Of a stretch of 64,000 bases of DNA, positions 16,292-25,469 are shown piece by piece. How positions within the stretch are numbered: the stretch's first letter is position 1; each line of letters begins with the position of its first letter. Source of the stretch: OLB6 sp964467455 (GTDB taxonomy: Bacteria > Bacteroidota > Ignavibacteria > Kapaibacteriales > Kapaibacteriaceae); NCBI GenBank assembly GCA_964467455.1, contig CAYXQJ010000001.1, positions 276,344 through 340,343 of the forward strand. The letters run 5' to 3'. Both the position numbers and the translations under genes were made by a program. Below the pieces are notes generated by a model. It did no database searches, was not told the DNA's origin, and saw nothing but the letters and a program-made list of their open reading frames with translations.

Positions 16292-18262
16292 ATGAAGAAT
16301 GTTTTTGCCGGCGCCCTCGCCGGTCTTATGATATGCGGTCTGGCTTCTGCGCAGTCGTTAACACCGACCCAGCGTCTCGGTCTCTACGGAGCTGCGGCTC
16401 TGAACTTTTCCGGCTCCGAGGTCCAAGTTTGGCAGACGCCGATCGATACCAATCCGCTGCTGAGTCGTTATGCCAACGACACACTCCGGTATGACGATGG
16501 CTCAACCAACCTGTCGTTCGTCGGCGGACTCATTGTTGGTCTTCCGATCAATGACATGTTCCACTTCACCGGACGCCTGGGTGTCAACTGGTTGAACTCT
16601 TCGGCAACGGCTGAGCAAACGATCAGCACGGACTCGAGTCTCACCCACAACCTCACCGCCGACCTTGTCTATCTCGAGTTGGCGCCGGGTGTGGAGATCT
16701 ACAACCTCTTCGGTGAAACGCCCATCTATCTGTTAGGGGGCTTGGAGTTCGGATTCAATCTGTCGTCATCGCGCGAACAGCTTACAGATCTGTACGTCAA
16801 CGACGATTATCGCGCTCAAGAGGTCACCACCGGACCGACCGAAGTCGTCGAGACCAGTCTTCGCGCAGCCCTGATGCTTGGTGCCGGATACACGCTTCAG
16901 TTGTCGGAAAAGATCTGGCTGCAGCCCGAGATCTCGTATCGCCTGCCCCTTACCCAAGTCTCTTCGTCAGATGTGTCATCACCGTGGAAGATCGGCCAGC
17001 TGCGGTTCGGCGTGAACCTTACGTTCGGCATTGGCTCTGATGAGAAGGTACCGGAGCCGGATCGCACGAAGGCGTCGGCACGCATGGACCGGATCACGAC
17101 GAACGGACGCGATGGCCGCGAGGTCGAGGTCTCATCGATCAACGTCGAAGATGTCGCCTATACCGAGATGTTCCCACTCGTCCCCTATGTGTTCTATCCT
17201 GAAAAGGGTACACTTCCGGCACTGGACCATCAGAACACCGAGATCGATAAAGAAAAGGGCGGCTTCATCCCTGAGAACCTCCCGTTGGACGCCATCGAAG
17301 TGAACCGCAACCTGTTGAACATCATCGGCACCCGTATGCAGAAGATGCCGCAGGCGACGCTTACCATTACCGGAACGACCGACGGTAAAGCTGAGACGGG
17401 TATTCCGGAACTTGGCAACCGACGCGCCTTGTGGGCAAAGGACTATCTGGTCAACACCTTCGGCATCGCACCGGAACGTATTGCCCTCCGGACAACGCCG
17501 ACGCCTGCTGTTCCTTCGGCACCGAACGATCCTGACGGCATTATCGAGAACCGACGCATCGAGTTCACTAGCAACACGCCGGATATCCTTACGCCGGTGA
17601 CCATCACGGCAGAGAACCAACGCGTGGCAACACCGGACGTTGTCAACTTCCATCCTGTGGTAGAGAATGCCGACACGGTGAAGAATTGGACTCTGACGAT
17701 GACGCAGGCCGGTCGCCCCCTACGAACCCTAAATGGAAGTGGTGCGCCGGATCGTGTGACATGGTCGATCAAACCCAACGAACTCTCCACGGCACAAGTG
17801 CCGGTTGACTACGAATTCGCAGCGACCACAACGGATGGTCAAGAGGTCAACGTGACCGGATCGGTTCCGGTGGACTACTTGAGCAGTGTGCGTAAGAAGA
17901 CGGAAAATTTACCGGACCGGACGATCGATAAGTATTCGTTGATCTTGTTTGAGTTTGATAAGGCAACCTTGACGCCGGACAATCAGCGGATCCTTGAGCA
18001 ATCGGTCTTGCCGTCGATCAAAGCCAACAGCACCGTGAGCATCATTGGATATACGGACCGCATCGGCAGCGACGACTACAACAAAAAGTTGTCTCGGGAA
18101 CGCTCGACCACCGTGCAGACGTTCTTGCAATCTCGCGCAAAGGATGCCAAGTATACCGTGCTCGGCGTTGGCGAGTCCACCGAGATCTTCAACAACAACT
18201 CACCGATCGGCCGCCAGTTGTCGCGGACCGTACAAGTGATCGTTGACACACCGAAACGATAA
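16292..18262 (+). CDS. Double OmpA-domain outer membrane protein (paralogue)
   Basis: 656 aa from ATG 16292, which starts the signal peptide MKNVFAGALAGLMICGLASAQ. An open frame runs further upstream but crosses the promoter. N-terminal barrel-like region to about residue 255, short charged linker, first OmpA-like domain (MFPLVPYVFYPEKG ... LTITGTTDG ... ENRRIEFTS), Ig-like middle (NWTLTMTQAGRPL), second OmpA-like domain (SLILFEFDKATLTPDNQ ... IIGYTDRIGSDDYNKKLS ... GRQLSRTVQVIV). The part order matches the 11326-13305 gene, with similar phrases at equivalent places, so the two are duplicates in opposite orientation. Likely anchors outer membrane to peptidoglycan. dxs follows after 10 bases. 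Confidence 0.85.
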   Translation: MKNVFAGALAGLMICGLASAQSLTPTQRLGLYGAAALNFSGSEVQVWQTPIDTNPLLSRYANDTLRYDDGSTNLSFVGGLIVGLPINDMFHFTGRLGVNWLNSSATAEQTISTDSSLTHNLTADLVYLELAPGVEIYNLFGETPIYLLGGLEFGFNLSSSREQLTDLYVNDDYRAQEVTTGPTEVVETSLRAALMLGAGYTLQLSEKIWLQPEISYRLPLTQVSSSDVSSPWKIGQLRFGVNLTFGIGSDEKVPEPDRTKASARMDRITTNGRDGREVEVSSINVEDVAYTEMFPLVPYVFYPEKGTLPALDHQNTEIDKEKGGFIPENLPLDAIEVNRNLLNIIGTRMQKMPQATLTITGTTDGKAETGIPELGNRRALWAKDYLVNTFGIAPERIALRTTPTPAVPSAPNDPDGIIENRRIEFTSNTPDILTPVTITAENQRVATPDVVNFHPVVENADTVKNWTLTMTQAGRPLRTLNGSGAPDRVTWSIKPNELSTAQVPVDYEFAATTTDGQEVNVTGSVPVDYLSSVRKKTENLPDRTIDKYSLILFEFDKATLTPDNQRILEQSVLPSIKANSTVSIIGYTDRIGSDDYNKKLSRERSTTVQTFLQSRAKDAKYTVLGVGESTEIFNNNSPIGRQLSRTVQVIVDTPKR

Positions 18263-18272
18263 CCAGCGACAG

Positions 18273-20189
18273 ATGTATAAGTTCCTCGATCAGATCGACA
18301 GCCCGGAAGACCTTCGCAAAGTGCCCGAAGAGCACGTCCGCGAGGTCGCCGATGAGGTGCGTGAATTCCTTATCGACACGATCACCAAGGTTGGTGGTCA
18401 CTTCGGCGCCGGCCTTGGCACCGTTGAGCTCACCACGGCCCTTCATTACGTGTACAACACACCACACGACAAGATCGTATTCGATACGGGTCATCAGGCC
18501 TATCCGCACAAGATCCTGACAGGTCGAAAGGGGCAGTTGCATACCATCCGTCAAAAGGACGGCTTGAGCGGGTTCTTGAAACGCACGGAGAGTCACTACG
18601 ACGACTTCGGCGCAGGACATGCAACAACGTCGATCTCTGCAGCACTGGGCATGGCAGCGGCTCGCGATCAACTCAAGGAAGACTATAAGGTCGTTGCCGT
18701 CATTGGCGACGGCGCGATGACGGGCGGCATGGCCTACGAAGCCATGAATAACTGCGGCGTGTTGAAGAGCGACATCCTTGTGGTGCTGAACGACAATAAC
18801 ATGTCGATCGCACCTAACGTCTGGGCACTCTCGAACTACTTCAGCGAGATCTTCGCAACACCGCAAGCACAGAAACTTCGTAACCGCGTATATAACATGA
18901 CGACCGGACTGGATGATCTTGGCGACCGCATTCGCAAGACCGTCCATCGTTTGGAAGGCGGCGTCAAGGCCGTGCTCACACCGGGCATGTTGTTCGAAGC
19001 ACTCGGTTTCCGCTACTTCGGTCCGGTGAACGGACACAACGTTGAGCAACTCGTCAAAATGCTTCGCGGTATCCGCGAGATCAAGGGACCGGTGTTGCTG
19101 CACACCATCACGCAAAAGGGCAAAGGCTACGGTCCGGCAGAGCGCGACAAACAGTTTCTGCACGCCATCGGCAAGGTTGACAAGATCACCGGCAAGGCCG
19201 TTGCATCGGCACCACCGACCACTCCCCCACCGCCGAATTATCAGAACGTCTTCGGTGATGCGATGGTCGAGATCATGTCGACCAACCCCAAGGTCGTCGG
19301 CATCACGGCCGCCATGCCCGATGGTACGGGACTCGACATTGTACAAAAGCAATTCCCGAACCGCGTCTATGACGTCGGCATTGCCGAGGCACATGGCGTG
19401 ACCTTTGCCGCCGGACTTGCCACACAGGGCGTGATCCCGGTCGTTGCCATCTACAGCAGCTTTTTACAACGTGGCTTCGATCAGATCGCACACGACGTCG
19501 CACTACAGCATCTACATGTCGTCTTTGCGCTCGACCGCTCCGGCGTTGTCGGTGCCGATGGTCCCACGCACCACGGCGTTCTCGACCTCGGCTACCTGCG
19601 AATCGTTCAAGGGATGGTCGTCATGGCTCCCAAGGATGAGCAAGAGCTCCGAGACATGTTATACACCGCCATCAACTCGTACAAGGCAGGTCCGATCGCA
19701 TTGCGCTATCCTCGCGGAGCCAGCATAGGCGTGCCGATCCGCCCGATGAGTCCGATCGAGATCGGCAAGAGCGAGACCTTGCGTATCGGCACAGATGTCG
19801 CCATCCTTGCCATCGGCAACATGGTCGACCATGCTTTGAAAGCGGCCGATGCTTTGGCGAAAGAAGGCATTTCGGCAGAGGTCGTCAACGCACGCTTTGT
19901 GAAGCCACTCGACGAGGCCATGATCAACGACGTAGCGTCACGCATCGGTCGCATCGTTACGGTCGAGGACGGTCAGATCCAAGGCGGCTTTGGCAGCGCC
20001 GTTGCAGAGCACCTTGCCCAGCATCACGCTCTAAGCGTAGACCTGCGCATCCACGGCATCGAGGACATCTACGTCGACCATGGCACCCAGCAACAGCTTT
20101 GGGCAGACCTCCAGCTGGACCCGAACGGGATCGCCAGCGTGGTCAAAGACTTCCTGGCAGAAAGCGTCGTTCGCAGAGCGCTGAGTTAG
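18273..20189 (+). CDS. dxs: 1-deoxy-D-xylulose-5-phosphate synthase
   Basis: 638 aa from ATG 18273; an upstream in-frame start overlaps the preceding gene and adds no conserved residues. First enzyme of the MEP isoprenoid pathway: condenses pyruvate and glyceraldehyde 3-phosphate using thiamin diphosphate. Seen: FDTGHQAYPHKILTGR (about 70), the ThDP motif GDGAMTGGMAYEAMNN (about 145), and DRSGVVGADGPTHHG (about 420). The C-terminal transketolase domain is complete. It is 10 bases after the OmpA-like gene, so the two may share the promoter at 16252. The later MEP enzyme ispE lies at 56568, in a separate operon. Confidence 0.96.
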   Translation: MYKFLDQIDSPEDLRKVPEEHVREVADEVREFLIDTITKVGGHFGAGLGTVELTTALHYVYNTPHDKIVFDTGHQAYPHKILTGRKGQLHTIRQKDGLSGFLKRTESHYDDFGAGHATTSISAALGMAAARDQLKEDYKVVAVIGDGAMTGGMAYEAMNNCGVLKSDILVVLNDNNMSIAPNVWALSNYFSEIFATPQAQKLRNRVYNMTTGLDDLGDRIRKTVHRLEGGVKAVLTPGMLFEALGFRYFGPVNGHNVEQLVKMLRGIREIKGPVLLHTITQKGKGYGPAERDKQFLHAIGKVDKITGKAVASAPPTTPPPPNYQNVFGDAMVEIMSTNPKVVGITAAMPDGTGLDIVQKQFPNRVYDVGIAEAHGVTFAAGLATQGVIPVVAIYSSFLQRGFDQIAHDVALQHLHVVFALDRSGVVGADGPTHHGVLDLGYLRIVQGMVVMAPKDEQELRDMLYTAINSYKAGPIALRYPRGASIGVPIRPMSPIEIGKSETLRIGTDVAILAIGNMVDHALKAADALAKEGISAEVVNARFVKPLDEAMINDVASRIGRIVTVEDGQIQGGFGSAVAEHLAQHHALSVDLRIHGIEDIYVDHGTQQQLWADLQLDPNGIASVVKDFLAESVVRRALS

Positions 20190-20202
20190 TTCCCAGTTCC
20201 CA
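20189..20202. repeat. Two copies of 7-bp repeat GTTCCCA
   Basis: GTTCCCA twice in tandem, starting on the last base of the dxs stop codon and lying upstream of the tRNA-Lys promoter. Same unit as the array at 20856-20888. Confidence 0.75.
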
Positions 20203-20212
20203 GCGACTTCCG

Positions 20213-20220
20213 TATCTTTG
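20213..20220 (+). promoter_or_regulatory. -7 box TATCTTTG of tRNA-Lys
   Basis: Perfect TAnnTTTG match, 10 bases before the mature tRNA 5' end. Confidence 0.65.
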
Positions 20221-20230
20221 TGGCTTCCCT

Positions 20231-20303
20231 GATCTCGTAGCTCAGCTGGTAGAGCATTTGACTTTTAATCAAAGGGCCCTGGGTTCGAGTCCCAGCGAGA
20301 TCA
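20231..20303 (+). tRNA. tRNA-Lys (anticodon TTT)
   Basis: 73 nt. Acceptor stem GATCTCG pairs with CGAGATC (20296-20302), discriminator A20303, no encoded CCA. The anticodon stem TTTGA/TCAAA holds the loop CTTTTAA with TTT at 20264-20266. D arm AGCTCAGCTGGTAGAGC and T arm GGGTTCGAGTCCC are canonical. Confidence 0.97.
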
Positions 20304-20336
20304 CAGCACTTCGTGCGACCTGAAGTAGATCGTTTG

Positions 20337-20378
20337 ACGGCTGTTGCTTTTTAGCAGCAGCCGTTTGCTATTTTGACC
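20337..20378 (+). terminator. Intrinsic terminator after tRNA-Lys
   Basis: 12-bp arms 20337-20348 and 20353-20364 (ACGGCTGTTGCT with one wobble) around a TTTT loop, then TTGCTATTTTG. The tail matches that after tRNA-Leu. Confidence 0.75.
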
Positions 20379-20402
20379 GACACTATCCTGCTGGAGGGTA
20401 TC

Positions 20403-20855
20403 ATGATCGCTTTACTTTGCCTCCTTGTCTCCCTCGAACTGGCTGCGCCGACGATCGATCTTGAACACTGCACGATCGGCCAGATCAGAGACGCTGTATC
20501 AGGTGTTTTTACACTCAGTGGGATGCGGGTCGCACCCCCTGCTTCAACGAATGGGCAACACGTCAGCGTTGTCATTGATACGGTCGTCGTCGCAAGTGCG
20601 GTGATCAAGGACTATCAGACCGGAGCAACCTACAAGCTGATCACGGCATCGCCGGCGCGTCTCATGGAGGATGGCTCGTATGCCGTCGATTTCAAAGTGA
20701 CCGGCGGTAAGTTTCCCCTGAGACGCGGACAACTCTCCGTCTGGATGGAGATCCGGCTCACCGCTCACTCGCGATCAGAAGACGGCACCACATCCGTATC
20801 AGTCTCCAAGACCCAAGTGTTTTCGCTCTCTCGCGAAGACGCCTTCAAAAACTAG
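20403..20855 (+). CDS. Small exported protein, unknown function
   Basis: 150 aa from ATG 20403, preceded by GGAGGGTATC, one of the few clear Shine-Dalgarno-like sequences here. An earlier ATG at 20373 is in frame but lies next to the terminator and would spoil the signal sequence. The N-terminus MIALLCLLVSLELAAP is a short hydrophobic signal. The rest is a beta-rich domain with VSVVIDTVVVASAVIKDY, KLITASPARLMEDGSYAV and RGQLSVWMEIRL, possibly Ig-like. No family recognised. Convergent with the efflux operon across a 34-base gap made of heptamer repeats. Confidence 0.55.
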   Translation: MIALLCLLVSLELAAPTIDLEHCTIGQIRDAVSGVFTLSGMRVAPPASTNGQHVSVVIDTVVVASAVIKDYQTGATYKLITASPARLMEDGSYAVDFKVTGGKFPLRRGQLSVWMEIRLTAHSRSEDGTTSVSVSKTQVFSLSREDAFKN

Positions 20856-20888
20856 CCCCAGTTCCCAGTTCCCAGTTCCCAGTTCCCT
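20856..20888. repeat. Heptamer array GTTCCCA filling a convergent gap
   Basis: CCCCA, three GTTCCCA units (20861-20881) and GTTCCCT (20882-20888). The array occupies almost the whole space between the stop of the small exported protein (20855) and the stop of the efflux lipoprotein (20890). Confidence 0.9.
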
Positions 20889-20889
20889 G

Positions 20890-22305
20890 CTACTGCACGA
20901 CCCACCCGCCCCCTAACGCTCGATACAGGAAGATCAGCGCTCGATACTGGTCGGCAATGGCTGCGGTCTCGGCTTCTTGAGCTGAGAGCAGTGAACGTTG
21001 AGCATCGAGGACCTGGAGGTACGGGGTAGCGCCGTAGCGATAACGGAGTTCGGAGAGTCGAACGACCTCGCGAGTGGCTTCGACAGAGGCGATCTGGGCA
21101 CGCACGATCGCACGACTGTTGTTGACAGCTACGAGGGCATCGTTAACATCGCGGAAGGCGTTGATGACGGTGTTTTGATAGGCCGCGACCATTTCCATCG
21201 TTCGGGCATCGGCCGCGTCGACACGTGCCAAGTTCTTACCCGCGTTGAAGACCGGCTGTGTGAGGTTACCCATGGCTTGCCACACGAAGGAATTGGCATC
21301 GAATAGATTGTCGGCATTGATACTCGATACGCCAACATCGCCGGCAATAGCGACACGAGGGAACAACTGAGCAGTGGCAACACCAACTTCGGCATTAGCT
21401 GCGATGAGCTCTTGTTCCGACATCACAACGTCGGGACGGCGCTCGAGCAGTTGCGACGGTATACCGCTTGGCACTTCCGGCGGTACTGACTGTTGATCAA
21501 GCGTATTCCCTCTTCGCACCGGCGTGCCCATCGTCCGATTCAACAACACATTCATCGCGTTTTCCGCTTGAGCGATCTGAATACGGACCTGCGGTTCTTG
21601 TGCTTCGACGCGACGTAACTCAGATTCTGCTTGCCGATAGTCAAGCTCTGAGGTCTTGCCGCCTTGGAACAAGGTTTTTGCCAGGCGTGTGTATTCACGA
21701 CGCGTTGCAATGTTGGAGTCGATGATCTCTTTGAGACGGTCCAGCTGTCGCAGCGTGATATAGGTCTCTGCAACAGCGCCCACGATCGTCACCGTCGCAG
21801 CACGACGTCCCGCTTCCGTTGCAGCCAGGTATGCACGCTGGGCCTCGGTTGCTCTGCGGATACGTCCGAAGATGTCGAGCTCCCAATTCAAGATGGCCGA
21901 CAGACCAAACGAACCGCGGACACCGTCCAAGAGCTCAGGTGAGAATCCCGGCATACGATTCTTCGATAGTGTGAACGCACCGGCATCGGCGCCAACATTC
22001 ACGTTCGGATACAGATCGGCCTTCGTAAAGGTCACCTGTGCCGTCGCCGCCTTGATACGCGCTTCTGCAGCTACAAGGTCAAGATTGCTTTGAAGAGCCG
22101 TAGCAATGTGATCCTGTAAGACGGGATCTTGGTAGACCTTGAAATATGGCAGGTTCGCGATCGTTGAATCCGTTAACTCTTGGTCGCGCCATGCGGAAGG
22201 GGCACTCACAGTTGGCCGCTGATAGTCAGGTCCGACGGCGCAACCTACCATCAACAGCAATGCAACGGTAGCACCAACCGACAATATTCTCACGTGGTTT
22301 CTCAC
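20890..22305 (-). CDS. Outer-membrane efflux lipoprotein (NodT/OprM type)
   Basis: 471 aa from GTG 22305. Signal peptide with lipobox MVGC (residues 19-22) followed by the NodT-family start AVGPDYQRPTV. Two tandem OEP repeats with long coiled helices follow (e.g. LDLVAAEARIKAATAQVTF and IVRAQIASVEATREVVRLS). It forms the trimeric outer-membrane channel for the RND pump encoded just upstream. The start overlaps the RND stop as GTGA. Last gene of the aspA-efflux operon. Confidence 0.92.
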   Translation of the reverse strand: MRNHVRILSVGATVALLLMVGCAVGPDYQRPTVSAPSAWRDQELTDSTIANLPYFKVYQDPVLQDHIATALQSNLDLVAAEARIKAATAQVTFTKADLYPNVNVGADAGAFTLSKNRMPGFSPELLDGVRGSFGLSAILNWELDIFGRIRRATEAQRAYLAATEAGRRAATVTIVGAVAETYITLRQLDRLKEIIDSNIATRREYTRLAKTLFQGGKTSELDYRQAESELRRVEAQEPQVRIQIAQAENAMNVLLNRTMGTPVRRGNTLDQQSVPPEVPSGIPSQLLERRPDVVMSEQELIAANAEVGVATAQLFPRVAIAGDVGVSSINADNLFDANSFVWQAMGNLTQPVFNAGKNLARVDAADARTMEMVAAYQNTVINAFRDVNDALVAVNNSRAIVRAQIASVEATREVVRLSELRYRYGATPYLQVLDAQRSLLSAQEAETAAIADQYRALIFLYRALGGGWVVQ

Positions 22306-25300
22306 AGCGTTTCTCCCTTCGGTTCACCGTCTGGTTCTCCCTTCGGCTCACCCTTTGGTCTCCTCCCTAGCGTGAATCCTTCGATCAACGCGAACAATCC
22401 AGGCGCTAGGATCACACCGGCGATCGTGGCCACCAACATGCCATAGAACACGGCCGTGCCAAGTGATCGACGAGAACCCGAACCCGACCCTGAGGCGATC
22501 ATCAACGGCACGACGCCGAGAATGAAGGCGAAGGCCGTCATCAGGATCGGACGGAATCGCAGACGAGCTGAATCCAACGCGGCCTCCTGCACACTCGCCC
22601 CTTCTTCTGTTCGCGACTTGGCGAACTCAACGATCAAGATGGCATTCTTCGCCGCAAGACCGATCAGAAGGATCAGACCGATCTGCACGAAGATGTTGTT
22701 CTCCATACCCATAATGTACATACCGCCGAATGCACCAAAGGCAGCCACCGGCGTACCGAGCAGTACCGACCATGGTAACTTCCACGAGTTGTATTGAGCC
22801 GCAAGCAACAAGAACACAAAGACAATGGCCATCATAAACGTTGGCATCGGATTGGGTGCTCTTCGTTCTTCGTAAGAGAGACCGGCGTATTCGATACCCA
22901 TGCCGGCCGGCAAGACCTGTTCTGCCACTTCATCAATGGCCTTCATGGCCTCACCGGATGAATATCCCTCACCAACCTGTGAGTTCATCTCAACGGCGCG
23001 GTAGAGATTGTAGCGATATGTGATCTCGGAACCAGTGACTTCCTTGACCGTCACCAAGGTCGACAGCGGGATCATCTCATTCGTTGTCTTACTCCGAACA
23101 TAGAACGAGCCGATATCTTCCGGCTTGCGTCGGTACGAACTCTCCGACTGCAGGTAGACCCGATACAATCGTCCAAAACGGTTGAAGTCGTTCACGTAGG
23201 CACCGCCAAGGATCGTCTGCAGCGTTGTGAACACATCATTGATCGGAACACCCAGCTTTCGGGCCTTCTCACGATCCAGTTCCACCTGAAGCTGCGGCAC
23301 CGACGCATCGAATTGCGTGAACATCTTCGTCAACTCCGGCCGCTGTGCACAGGCCGCCATAAACTGCATCGTCTGTGCCTGCATCTCCTGCACCGACAGC
23401 GTTCCCGCGCGGTCCTGCAAGTAGAACTTCACACCGGACGCATTACCAAAGCCAGGGATCGGCGGGATCGAGAAGGCAAAGATCACCGCTTCGGGGATCT
23501 GAGCGACCTTCATGTTCAGTTGACGTGAGATCACCGCATCGGTGAGTTCGCCTCGTTCTGCCCACGGCTTCAATCGCACGAAGAACGATGCAACGTTGGA
23601 CGTGTAGGCATTCGACAAGAAGGAGATGCCGATCACGGCGTTGTATTGATCTACACCTTCCTGCTTTGAGAGGATCTCTTCGACCTTACGCACCACCTCA
23701 TCGGTCCGCACCTGCGAAGCAGCATTGGGCAATGCGACGTTCAACATGATGATGCCCTGATCTTCCGGAGGTACGAAACCCGTAGGCAGCTTGCCGACCG
23801 TCAGCACAGTGAGCAGCGAAAAGCCACCCACAGCCACCACGGCCAGGATACTCCGGCGCACCACGATCCGCGTAATGCTCAGGTACCCATCCGTCGCTTT
23901 GCCAAAGACCTTATTGAACATTCGATAGAAGGGGGCGAGCGGACTGGGCTTGTTCGGATCCGGAGACTTCAGCAACACAGCACTCAAGGCTGGAGACAGG
24001 GTCAGTGCTGAGAACGCCGAGAACAATGTTGACACAGCAACGGTAATGGCGAACTGCAGGTACATACGACCTGTAATGCCCCCTAAGAATCCTACCGGAA
24101 TGAAGACGGCAGCGAAGATGAGTGCGATGGCGATCACCGGACCGCCAACTTCCTTCATGGCCTGCATGGTCGCCTCTTTAGGCGACATTCCATGTTCGAT
24201 GTGATGCATGACGGCTTCAACCACCACGATGGCATCGTCAACGACGATGCCGATAGCCAATACCAAACCGAACAACGAAAGTGTATTGATCGAGAATCCA
24301 AGCAATGGGAAGATGGCGAACGTACCGATCAGCGAGACCGGGATCGTTAGCAGAGGGATCAGCGTTGCCCGCCAGTTTTGCAAGAAGATGAAGACCACCA
24401 GAAGCACTAGAATGATCGCCTCTACAAGCGTGTGCAGAATCTCTTCGATGGATGCTTCGACGGCAGGTGTCGTGTCGTAACCGACGACGACCTTGATGTC
24501 TTCAGGAAAGTTCTTCTGGATCTCTTCAAGGGTCGAGTAGATGCCTTCGGCAGACTCTAACTGATTTGCGCCCGGAAGGAGGTAAACGACCAAGGCTGCA
24601 GCGGGCTTGCCGTTCCAACGACCACGCGACTTGTAGAACTCGTTTCCGAGTTCGACGCGTGCAACGTCACCAACGCGAACGATGCGTCCATCATCCGTCT
24701 CTCGAACGATCACGTTCTCGAACTCTTCCGGCGTTTGCAATCGTCCGGGGGCACGCACGGTGAACGTGAACTCCTGATCCGGACCCGTTGGTGCGTCTCC
24801 GATCTTACCGGTCGGAGCTTGAATGTTCTGTTCCTTGATCGCATTGACCACATCGGTCGGCGTCATCCCCATCTTGGCGAGAATGTCGGGCTTGAACCAG
24901 ACCCGCATCGAATATTCTGCACCGATGAGGTCGACCGTCGATACGCCCTTGACCCGTAAGATCTGGTCTCGGACGTTGATCATTGCGAAGTTGTTCAGGA
25001 AGATGTCGTCGTATTGACCACTCTCCGAATAGACCGACACCACCATTAAGATCGATGGATTGATCTTGCTGACGGTAAGACCGGATTGGATCACTTCTTG
25101 TGGAAGGCGCGACTGTGCCTGCTGCACGCGGTTTTGCGTGAGCATGTTGGCAAAGTCGAGGTCCATGCCAACTTCAAAGTTCACATCCAATGCCAAGGCA
25201 CCATCACTGGTGTTCTTTGACAACATGGAAAGCATGTTGTCGACGCCGTTGATCTTTTGCTCAAGCGGAGTCGCGACGGATTGTTCCACGACCTCAGCTC

Positions 25301-25460
25301 CGGCGCCTTGGTAGTTACCAGAGACCCGAATCGTTGGTGGAGCCAAGGCAGGAAACTGCTCGATGGGAAGTCGTGAGATCGAGACGGAGCCAACGATCAG
25401 GATCACCAACGAGATCACGATGGCGAAGATCGGCCGCCGGATAAAGAAGGCACTAAACAC
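22302..25460 (-). CDS. RND efflux pump, HAE1/AcrB-type permease
   Basis: 1052 aa, the usual length. Inner-membrane proton-driven pump: MFSAFFIRRPIFAIVISLVI at the N-terminus, TM4 with the proton-relay Asp pair in IGIVVDDAIVVVEAV, and the HAE1 C-terminal half intact. Works with the adaptor (25470-26609) and the channel (20890-22305). The last 18 residues form a repeat of GEP(K/D)GEP units encoded by near-identical 12-bp copies, an unusual charged tail. Substrates cannot be read, but HAE1 members export drugs, detergents or lipids. It starts 9 bases after the adaptor gene. Confidence 0.95.
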   Translation of the reverse strand: MFSAFFIRRPIFAIVISLVILIVGSVSISRLPIEQFPALAPPTIRVSGNYQGAGAEVVEQSVATPLEQKINGVDNMLSMLSKNTSDGALALDVNFEVGMDLDFANMLTQNRVQQAQSRLPQEVIQSGLTVSKINPSILMVVSVYSESGQYDDIFLNNFAMINVRDQILRVKGVSTVDLIGAEYSMRVWFKPDILAKMGMTPTDVVNAIKEQNIQAPTGKIGDAPTGPDQEFTFTVRAPGRLQTPEEFENVIVRETDDGRIVRVGDVARVELGNEFYKSRGRWNGKPAAALVVYLLPGANQLESAEGIYSTLEEIQKNFPEDIKVVVGYDTTPAVEASIEEILHTLVEAIILVLLVVFIFLQNWRATLIPLLTIPVSLIGTFAIFPLLGFSINTLSLFGLVLAIGIVVDDAIVVVEAVMHHIEHGMSPKEATMQAMKEVGGPVIAIALIFAAVFIPVGFLGGITGRMYLQFAITVAVSTLFSAFSALTLSPALSAVLLKSPDPNKPSPLAPFYRMFNKVFGKATDGYLSITRIVVRRSILAVVAVGGFSLLTVLTVGKLPTGFVPPEDQGIIMLNVALPNAASQVRTDEVVRKVEEILSKQEGVDQYNAVIGISFLSNAYTSNVASFFVRLKPWAERGELTDAVISRQLNMKVAQIPEAVIFAFSIPPIPGFGNASGVKFYLQDRAGTLSVQEMQAQTMQFMAACAQRPELTKMFTQFDASVPQLQVELDREKARKLGVPINDVFTTLQTILGGAYVNDFNRFGRLYRVYLQSESSYRRKPEDIGSFYVRSKTTNEMIPLSTLVTVKEVTGSEITYRYNLYRAVEMNSQVGEGYSSGEAMKAIDEVAEQVLPAGMGIEYAGLSYEERRAPNPMPTFMMAIVFVFLLLAAQYNSWKLPWSVLLGTPVAAFGAFGGMYIMGMENNIFVQIGLILLIGLAAKNAILIVEFAKSRTEEGASVQEAALDSARLRFRPILMTAFAFILGVVPLMIASGSGSGSRRSLGTAVFYGMLVATIAGVILAPGLFALIEGFTLGRRPKGEPKGEPDGEPKGETL

Positions 25461-25469
25461 GGCGACTCC

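Noticed and set aside
18189..19394. A 401-codon open frame on the minus strand opposite the OmpA-like/dxs junction
   Set aside because: It is antisense to the clear dxs motifs, has no family resemblance, and its composition is that of a shadow of high-GC coding.
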